From the NCBI GenBank assembly GCA_036426205.1, contig CM071573.1, positions 41,498,106-41,562,105 on the forward strand: DNA of 64,000 nt, written 5' to 3'. Position 1 is the first letter of the stretch; each line of letters opens with the position of its first letter. The position numbers and the translations under genes were made by a program. This stretch comes from Ascaphus truei (taxonomy: Eukaryota > Chordata > Amphibia > Anura > Ascaphidae). This document shows positions 55,690-64,000 of the stretch, piece after piece. Below the pieces are notes generated by a model, which saw only the letters and a list, made by a program, of their open reading frames with translations, made no database searches and was not told where the DNA came from.

Positions 55690-56958
55690 TGTAACGGGTT
55701 TCCCCCCCCCCCCAATCACAGATTATACTGTGTGGGTGCAGAAAACATATATAGTTACTCATGGGTGGTGCATCACCTGTTAGCTCGCAGGAGGGCTGAG
55801 TCTCCGCCACGGGGAACCTGGGGCAATTATACTATGGATATTATTTACACTGATGCAGCGCCTCCACCTGCGATGGCTCCCACCAGAGGGGGAGTGGTTC
55901 CTCGCAGGACAACCAATAAACACATACAATAACATATAAGAACGAATACTTCTTTACTGATCACTAAGCATTGAAGTAAAACAGGTAATAACAGGGGTTC
56001 CTCTCTAAAGGTAACCCAACTCAACGTATGCTCCAGATTAGCTTATAACGGACACCGCAGTGGGTGTCCACACTTAATGCGTCTCGGCGGATGCTACCGT
56101 CTCCCCACAATAATCCCACCCTCAAGTCCAATGAGTCCCACCCAACGTCTTGCGCTCCCAATACGTAGACCAGCGTATGTGTATTTGTGTGTGACTGCGC
56201 AGCCACTATGTCAATGGTAGGCCTGGTTGGTGCACGTGTGTTGTGGTGTTACCTGCCCGGGCTCCAGCCGCGGGTGCTGCTATACCGCAAAGGGATCGCT
56301 GGATGTCCTCCAATGGTGAGGTGAATTCCAGCGTGGATAATATCACCGCTTCTACTGTCGTCTGTACTTAATGGCAACCCGGTTGATGTCCACCGGCTGC
56401 AGTCACTCCGCACGGAGCCTCCGCACTTATAGTCTATAGGTCCCGTTAGGACCCAGCATAGGCCCAAACCTCTTGGTGGAAAATGTAGCGTCCGCTGCGT
56501 TCCTTACTAGCTTATAGCTAAGGGGCAGGTCCCTAACTTCGGGCCAGTCCCTATCACACTCCGCTAGCGTGGCTCAGGGCTGTCTGGGGCCTAGGGGAGT
56601 ACCGGCCTAGTGCTCGGAGTCATGGACTCCAGCACCCTACCTCTTACCCCTTGCCGCTCCAGTCCCCAACTAACTACGTAGTTCATGCGCGCGGAATATA
56701 TCTCCGGATACCAACAGAGATCCTCCTTCCCTACTGGCTAGTCCTTCGCGGGCTTTCTGGACCTTAACTGCGCAGACGCGAGCTCCCTGTAGTCCTGGAG
56801 TGCTCCTGCTTCTCGCGCATGCGCAACGCCCCTAACAATGGCGGCGCCCTGCTCCGCGAACCGGCGGAACCATCACAACGCGACACCGACCGCAACCCTT
56901 AGTGCTACTCGCTCGCATATACAGGAGAGAAGGTAATACCGCAGGGGACCTGGCTACA
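55690..56958 (+). mobile_element. Solo LTR, copy 2
   Basis: TGTAACGGGTTTCC ... ACCTGGCTACA with a 4-bp duplication CTTA (55686-55689, 56959-56962). Collinear with the LTR at 24865, in the same orientation and with several internal deletions. Retains the NRF-1-like site at 56814-56825. Confidence 0.75.
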
Positions 56959-56959
56959 C

Positions 56960-58616
56960 TTATATACAACTGGAAAAAAATAACTATCTTACTGGTCTAA
57001 GAACCGATATTATAACCCACAACAAACTTACAGTTCTCCCAATCAAACTTTGCACATGGATTCCGTCCAATTTTATATTTACTTTTTGTCCTTTATAACT
57101 TAATACTGTATTATGCTATGGAAATACTATTGTTTTTTTAATAAGTACATATTTGCAGTGACTACATCTGAGTATAGAAGTCAGATTTAGATATAGAGTT
57201 AGGGTGGCAAGCTTGTAGGATGCCAAAAAAATTCTTAAGGTTTCATTAACAGCACAGACACTGACCGGTATAGAACATGCTGAACTAGTGGCCAGCCCTG
57301 GGATTCTCTTTGGAACGTCTTGGGATGCAGATGTTCTAAGATTTTGCTGGGCTATATTAGTGTGTTTAACACAGGGAGGAGGAGCAGCTGTAATGCAGAC
57401 GTACATGAGCCCCAGCCGTGGGAAAACACAATTTAACTTCTCTTGGTTATTGCACGGAACTAATAAAGGAATGTACAGTTGGGAAAACCCAGCAGAGAAA
57501 AGACAGAGCATTTCCTGTGCTTGTAGACTGGTTGTTGCATTTTGTCAGTTGGGAGCTTTTGGATAAGTAGCAGTACAGTACTAGTCAAATGGTGCTTATG
57601 CACAATTAGAGAGGGCAGATTATTTCTGATTATTTCTTATTAGTTTACAAAGTCCTCTACGTTGTCTCTCCTGGGATATCAATATAAAGAACTGAACATG
57701 GGAGTTTCTCAAAAAAAAATATATTGTTTTCAGCGTTACCTGTAGGCATTTAAGGAAGCACAACTATTAAAGAATTGCACTTTTTTTGTATTGTTTTATT
57801 ACAAAACTTTCTTAGCGGCACTGGGACTTCAACAATAACTATTTCTACAGCAGCAAACTAGAGCTGGCAATATTGCAAAAAATAGGGATTTGCAATTTAA
57901 CGCTGTGAAATTAAAAGCATGAATGGAATGACATGAATCCTTCCAAAGTCAGCGTGGGAAAAGAATTATAAAAGGCAAATGGGTTACATTTTCTCTTTTG
58001 TACATTTATGATTTGAATCCCATTTCATCCCTTTGAGCCTTTATATTAGAAACTCCACACTGAGCCGATTCTCAACGAAAAGCAGTGTTTTTAGAGACAA
58101 AAATGGATATGGTGTCAAGTATCATAAGCTGCATTTCTCTAAAAACAGTTGAAGATTTGAATTATTTGACTGTCTCTTTGCGTCGATGTATCAAAGTGCT
58201 TTGCTCCATTTTGACTCCACATGTGCGTTTTAGGGAGTGGGTACAGGAGGCTTTAGGGGAGGAGGTGGGGCAGTATTATAATGAGATTTGCCCTCAACTT
58301 GGTGCAGTTTTCCCTTGTTCTTGTGGCAAATAAATCCACCAGGATTAATTGGTGTTAACCTCTGTTTCTAAGAGATCAGCGCAAAATGTAACAAGCAAGA
58401 ATAACAAGCAATGCAAGATCATGCAGATTCATATTTTTGCTCTGAGTTTGGAGCTAATTCCTGCTTGATAAGTACCTCTCTTATGTAACCCGCTGCAGGC
58501 AGACTTGTGGCACTAAATTCAACAACATGATTGTGAATTTACTTCTGTTAACATCAGTTCATAACATTCATTTGCCTCCATTAAACCAGTGAAACATCAT
58601 GCACTTTTTTTGTTGT
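56960..58616. other. No gene recognised
   Basis: ORFs at 57116-57511 (minus), 57288-57566 and 58085-58333 (plus) have no recognisable domain or splice context. Confidence 0.3.
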
Positions 58617-58664
58617 AGGATTGATCAGAGGGTCTGCGGAGCTGAACCCCATTAATTTCAGCTT

Positions 58665-59756
58665 TGTATTGTATGTCTTTATTTATATAGCGCCATTAAT
58701 GTACATAGCGCTTCACAGTAGTAATACATGTGGTAATCAAATAAATAACAGATAATATAAATAACAGATCATGGGAATAAGTGCTTTAGACATAAACGTA
58801 ACATTAAGGAAGAGGAGTCCCTGCCCCGAGGAGCTTACAGTCTAATTGGTAGGTAGGGAGAACGTACAGAGACAGTAGGAGGGAGTTCTGGTAAGTGCGT
58901 CTGCAGGGGGCCAAGCTTTATGTATCATGTGTTCAGAATATCCACAGTGCTATTCATATACTTCTTTATGCAAGTGTGTCTTAAGGTGGGTCTTAAAGGT
59001 GGATAGAGAGGGTGCTAGTCGGGTACTGAGGGGAAGGGCATTCCAGAGGTGTGGGGCAGTCAGTGAAAAAGGTTTAAGGCGGGAGAGGGCTTTAGATACA
59101 AAGGGGGTAGAAAGAAGACATCCTTGAGCAGAACGCAAGAGTCGGGATGGTGCATAGCGAGAAATTAGGGCTGAGATTTAAGGAGGGGCAGAAGAGTGTA
59201 AAGCTTTAAAAGTGAGGAGAAGAATGGAGTGTGAGATGCGGGATTTGATCGGAAGCCAGGAGAGGGATTTCATGAGGGGAGATGCTGAGACAGATCTAGG
59301 AAAGAGTAGAGTGATTCTGGCAGCAGCATTTAGGATAGATTGTAGGGGAGACAGGTGAGAGGCAGGAAGGCTGGACAGCAGGAGGTTACAGTAATCAAGA
59401 CGGGAGAGAATGAAGGCCTGAGTCAGAGTTTTAGCAGTCGAGCAACAGAGGAAAGGGCGTATCTTTGTTATATTGCGGAGGAAAAAGCGACAAGTTTTAG
59501 AAATGTTTTGAATGTGAGGGGCGAATGTGAGAGAGGAGTCGAGTGTGACCCCTAAGCAGTGTGCTTGGGCTACTGGGTGAATGATCGTAGTTCCAACAGT
59601 AATGTGGAAGGAGGTAGTAGGGCCAGGTTTAGGAGGCAGTATGAGGAGCTCTGTTTTAGCCATGTTGAGTTTAAGGCGGCGGAGGGCCATCCAGGATGAT
59701 ATCGCAGAGAGGACATTCAGAAACTTCGGTTTGTACAGCAGGTGTAAGGTCGGGTG
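58665..59756 (-). mobile_element. L2/CR1-like LINE, 5'-truncated
   Basis: The 3' end 'GCGCTATATAAATAAAGACA' (complement at 58670-58695) is followed upstream by a 3' UTR and coding sequence. Ends within the reverse-transcriptase region at about 59750. Confidence 0.85.
58950..59690 (-). pseudogene. LINE ORF2 C-terminal region
   Basis: The minus strand encodes the part of an L2-type ORF2 following the catalytic YADD: 'ALRRLKLNMAKTELLILPPK', 'HCLGVTLDSSLTFAPHIQNI', 'AFILSRLDYCNLLLSSLP' and 'LQSILNAAARI' (59178-59690). After a stop comes 'FSLTAPHLWNALPLSTR' and 'LSTFKTHLKTHL' (58950-59138). Order and spacing fit intact LINE proteins. A stop and the truncation make it non-functional. Confidence 0.85.
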
Positions 59757-60059
59757 TTGAAAAGTATATTTGGGGACCCCCTGCTTCAGGAGATACTTAT
59801 CTCGGTAGGGGGTGCCTGTATCTCTGTGGAGTTTAAATGTCTAGGTCACGCGGGCTAATAGGAAGCAAGAAATTATGTCACAGCTTCCTATTGGCCTGCG
59901 TGACACAGGACATTTAAATATTGACATTTCAAGGCAGCCATCTTCATTGGCTGCAGGCATACCGGCACCCCCTACGGAGGTATCTCTGGAAGCAGGGGGT
60001 CCCCGGAGCTGAAATTAATGGGGTTCTGCTCCAGAGACCCCCTGCTTCAATCCTAGAAC

Positions 60060-60549
60060 AAAAAACAATCACAAACAAGATGGATGTAGTGCAAGGTATT
60101 TTGCTGCTTTAAGCAGCACTCACTTAAACTAATATGAGGGGCAATAGTTATATGAAGCAAGAGGAGGGTTTGAAGACTGATTTACACAAACATATAGTAT
60201 AATACCCGCTTGCTGCAATTTTTCCCCCACATTGTTATGTGCCAGTTAAACTGCCAGGTCTGTGCTGGAATTAGCCTAGTCGGGCCCCAAAATGTTTGCT
60301 AAATGTATGAAACAAACGGGGGTTTTGTATCAGATTCTCCCGTTCGAAAAAACAATGCATAACTGGGGCAAATTCTGGGGGGATTTTTTACAATATACAC
60401 CAGGTTGAACGTGGCATAAGAGTTTGACACAGTTTCAAGTATTTTTGGGGCGCACATACATTTTTTTTAGTCTATCTGAGCATTGTGGGCATCTCACGTT
60501 TGCACCAATATCCCCATCTAAAAAAACCATCAAAATGTTTGCCACCTAA
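60060..60549. other. No recognisable feature
   Basis: No supported gene or repeat. Confidence 0.3.
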
Positions 60550-60877
60550 GGCCGCGGTTATAGTGCTGGCGACGGCGAAGGCAACGTGACCGATGACATC
60601 ACCCATCGCCATTAGCGAAAGTTGTAATTTTTTTTTAGCAACGTCGCTGATGACAAGGCCAGGGCCGTCACGAAGGGGGCGGGCCGCGCAATCTGATTGG
60701 TTTAGAGACAGTCACATGTGGCGACTGTCTCTAAAAAAAAATCTAATTTAGCCGGCTTCAAAATTTTGTGTCGCAACATCGCTCCATTGCCGTCGTGCTT
60801 ACTATAAGCGCTGGCGACGGAGTCAATGTATTTATTTCAGAGCGGCGTCGCCATCGCAAGTCACTATAAGCGCAGCC
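60550..60877. mobile_element. PIF/Harbinger-like MITE, copy 4
   Basis: GGCCGCGGTTATAGTG ... CACTATAAGCGCAGCC with TAA on both sides (60547-60549, 60878-60880). Longest of the four copies (328 bp). Confidence 0.82.
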
Positions 60878-60880
60878 TAA

Positions 60881-63097
60881 GGCGCACAATAGAAAGAGAA
60901 ATGTTGGTACATAAACGCGCACACACGTGATACATTTCTTGGTGTTCCTGCGCCAATTTAACATAAAAAATGTATTTCACGACGTTTGTACATTTCGTAG
61001 CAAAAGGTTTTGGGGCGGGATAGAGGAAAGTGAGGTGCTCATAGCCCGATAGCCCATACACTCCCTGTGTTTTTCTGGGGGGTTTGGGAAACATGTCACA
61101 TTGTTTTATTTCCTCTCGGACATTGGAATCTTTCCCTGAACGTTTCTATGGGAAAACGTTTTACTGTTGCTTGTTTTGGCGGCCGCCATATTCCTTCTCT
61201 CCCCCCTCCCCCCCCCGGAGATCTGTATCATATGAAGCGTACATCGCAGCATTAACTCTCAGAGAAATGCGTCTCTTTCTTACAGGCTGATGCCAATGAA
61301 GGTTAATAGTAAGTATCCGTGTTTTATTCCAAGTTGTAATAGTTTACGATTGGGAAAAGCTGCTCTGAATCACAGGCTCCTTGTGACTTTGGGCAGGTCA
61401 CTTAACCCCTGACATTCAGGCATCAAAAGTAGAATGTAAGCTCTGTGTGGCAGTCTCATCGTGGATCACTTATCAAAGTTTCCTGGTTCCAAAACCAGCG
61501 GAAATGTGTAACAAAAAAGGCACTGTATTCATTCTTCATTCATTTATTCAAAAGCAAAAAAAAAACTACAAACTTTAATTTTGGACTTTTTAGGGGGAGA
61601 AATCTGGAACAGTTTTTTTATTCGAGTTTTGCTGCCAGGAGACTTTGCTTAATAGAGCCCATTGTGTGTGCAAAATTCAATCTATATTGCTATATACGAA
61701 AAATACTATTACAATATAACATTTGATTTCATTTAAAATCTCCCGCTCTTTGGCTATTATTCAATATGCTCGGAAGTCCTGTCTCTCTGCGAGCTGAACT
61801 CTATATATCTATATATCTATATTGAGAACTCTGAAGCAGAAGTCTGCACTGGTCAACATTTTACTTACTTTAAGAGATCTCTTGCCGCCCTTTCCAAAAG
61901 CTGGTTTTATTTTTAAAATCGAATGCTTCCTTCAGGAGATATAAGCGTTTGAAGTAATAAGTGTCCGCGAGGTTAAAATGAAGCTCTCTCCAGAGTCCAG
62001 TGCAGTCCAAAGGTTACCATGGCAGAACATGCCTAGGGGGCAGAACTCTCGTTATAGGAGTTAAACTCATATAGGCTTCTGAGGGGTATTGTTGCTTTGA
62101 GCAAAGAAGTGGAAAAGGAGGTTGTAAACACCACAAATTGGACGTATCCAAGATGGATTTCCAGACCAAGGTGTAAGGTTAATGGGTTTATTCTATATCC
62201 AAAGACAATAGGGAATGTTTGCGGAAAATTACCCGATCGGCTGCTTCTGCGGATATAAAATAAGTCTTATGCCTCTCCCTTTTTGACAGCAATAGCTCTA
62301 TGTTTTCCAGGATAGCCAAATTCAGAGGTAGCCCAGCAACTTTGTCTATTATATATATTTTTTTTAATCTGTGGTTTTTGAAAATAAAATCTTTAAAAAA
62401 AAAAACGAATCCTGATCATGGAATTGCAGGGTGGTTCCCTTAATCAAAATATGCTAAATAAGTGCAGTTGTGCACCTTCAATTCTGCAAATCTGCATTAT
62501 TGGAGCCCAAATCTCTCACTATAGATTTAAGTCTAACATTGCTATCCTGATGTATTTAATGCCTGCTTCCCTGGCATGGGCTGAGCGCTTCTGAAGGTTA
62601 CTTGAGGAATGCATTTTTGGCAAGTCACGGCGAGGTTGGTATCTACGGATTAAGATACAGTTGCAAAGAATTAGCTTTCAACCTAATTGCATCACAGTCT
62701 TTATTCTATTTTGGAATAGGCAGATAAATAGTGATGGAAACATTTTTGTAAGGACTGAAAACTGCCATGTAACTCATCACTTATAAAGTACAGCTCATGT
62801 TTCCGAAGTTGGATCTGAATGCCTGACAAACTCAGTAACTGTCACATGGGCCTGAAGAAGATACAGTACCTGCTTGTGTCCGGGGCCGCCAACAGAAACC
62901 TTGGAGCCAAGGACAAACAAGAGGTGCAGAAATGGGATCACAGACAGAATTGTGTGTTCCTGGAGCCACACTACAAAGCACTCCCTCTCTCTCATGCCTC
63001 CCTTCCTTGGATGGGAGTAACGCCACCTTTAGGTATGACCTAACTAACATCAGGTTAAATCCCTGTGTTTAACAGACCTCTGTGGATACGCAATGTT
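60881..63097. other. No gene recognised
   Basis: Several chance ORFs and a short (TATATC)n near 61803-61822. No exon is supported. Confidence 0.3.
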
Positions 63098-63552
63098 GTA
63101 TTCTATTGTATGTCTTTATTTATATAGCGCCGAAAGTGTACTCAGCGCTTCAAAAAGAATACAGTACAGGGAATTATAATTATACAATAAGTGCAGCAAA
63201 ATCAGACAATAGGAAAGGAAATCCCTGCCCCGAAGAGCTTACAATCTAAGAGGTTTAATGGGAAACTTACAGAGACAGCAGGTGAGGGAGTAAGTGCTGT
63301 AGATGGTAGTGCTTGGTCACAATGGGTGGTAGGAGTGACTGAGTGTGGGACAATAGCCATGAGTGCAGGCTATTGGATGCTTGATTTGTGGGGTAAAATT
63401 TAAGGAAGGTCAGTGTTAAATGAAAAGGTTAACACCATTTACAGGGGAAGAGGTGGCAGGGAGGCATGAGTGAGATCAGGTGTGTATGTCTGGCTTCAGG
63501 CTTAGGGGAGATCCCCAGCAACAGGAAGGAGTAGATAGAGGGTGTGAATATT
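63098..63552 (-). mobile_element. L2/CR1-like LINE 3' tail
   Basis: About 430 bp matching 20168-20610 in order and orientation, from 'TGTATGTCTTTATTTATATA' to 'GTAGATAGAGGGTGTGAAT'. Non-coding. Confidence 0.75.
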
Positions 63553-64000
63553 AGAGGGAACACCTCTTTTGCATTATTTAGCACTAACAGCCGTTATACT
63601 TACTGTAAGACCTTTTTTTTTGCAGCAGAAAACAGCACTTAAACTGCGTTATTCGGCCTTTAAGATACGTTAGCAGTTAACTAGGCGCCAACTTTGGTAA
63701 CACCTTGTTAAGTCAGTAACGGACCTCTGTGGATCCGAGTGCTTTGACTTCAATGCAACTCCAGTATGGTTTCCTAAGCGAGACTGCACCTTTTATGACT
63801 TAGCTACTGTATAAATCGCTCTCACCACAGAAGAAGTCAGGCATTGCAAGTGTACCCACTGTCGCTTTTCAGAGCCACGGGCAAAGTAACATGTTACATA
63901 GCGGCTAACCACCCACCAATGGTCATGGGTTATTTATTGTCTCGTTACATTACTCTCTGTCCGTGACATCATTTAGCTGTGCACGGGTTTTGCTGGTTTG
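63553..64000. other. No recognisable feature
   Basis: No gene or repeat was identified to the window end. Confidence 0.3.

Larger units (their letters stand above)
58617..60056. mobile_element. Inverted-repeat element, family P, split by an L2-type LINE
   Basis: The left end (58617-58664) reads 'GGATTGATCAGAGGGTCTGC...CCCCATTAATTTCAGCT'; the right part (59757-60056) reads 'GGGGACCCCCTGCTTC' through 'AGAGACCCCCTGCTTCAATC'. The two parts join as in the copy at 41874 once 58665-59756 is removed. Confidence 0.75.

Overview
This is a stretch of vertebrate nuclear DNA, most likely from an amphibian (probably a frog). The evidence is spliced exons of a vertebrate-specific gene, almost no open coding sequence, and a very dense layer of transposons: hAT and PIF/Harbinger-like MITEs, a Tc1 element, L2/CR1/Rex-type LINEs ending in 'GCGCTATATAAATAAA', solo LTRs, and many mini- and microsatellites. 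The frog assignment is inference from repeat style. I see no bacterial, plasmid, phage or CRISPR features.

The one real host gene I recognise is AFAP1L2 (XB130), on the minus strand. Three consecutive early coding exons lie at 52082-52213, 50781-50858 and 48819-48922. Splice sites and codon phases agree across all three, giving about 105 residues of the N-terminal region. The first exon (expected above 52.2 kb) and the exons after the fourth (expected below 48.8 kb) were not found. The window is therefore mostly AFAP1L2 introns and flanking DNA.

Layout: 0-2.4 kb, degenerate tandem repeat with two hAT MITEs and a GC-rich inverted-repeat element. 2.9-5.3 kb, 24-bp minisatellite and TA/CA microsatellites. 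5.3-6.3 kb, hAT MITE split by a LINE that is itself split by a Harbinger-like MITE. 7.0-7.3 kb, a perfect 223-bp palindrome. 8.3-10.8 kb, minisatellite with a hAT insertion, plus Tigger-like and other MITEs. 11.2-16.9 kb, LINE remnants and MITEs. 17.4-19.1 kb, GC-rich MITE cluster. 20-24.5 kb, LINE tail, hAT MITE, purine tract, minisatellite. 24.9-26.3 kb, solo LTR. 27-29.4 kb, foldback element carrying a Tc1 copy. 29.6-33.2 kb, hAT MITEs. 33.2-36.1 kb, hAT element swollen by a pyrimidine minisatellite, with an assembly gap at 35664-35772. 37-40.9 kb, LINE cluster with the best reverse-transcriptase fragment. 41.9-46.4 kb, inverted-repeat elements. 46.7-53.1 kb, AFAP1L2 exons bracketed by telomere-like degenerate arrays, with a foldback element that carries a hammerhead-like motif. 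53.2-64 kb, MITEs, a second solo LTR, an L2-type LINE and LINE tails.

There is no operon-like gene cooperation here. The informative structure is the nesting and target-site history of the transposons, and the organisation around the AFAP1L2 exons. I did not find a convincing new multi-gene system. The most unusual items are the perfect palindrome, the hammerhead-like motif, the strand-flipped telomere-like arrays around the exons, and two adjacent hAT insertions sharing one 8-bp target.
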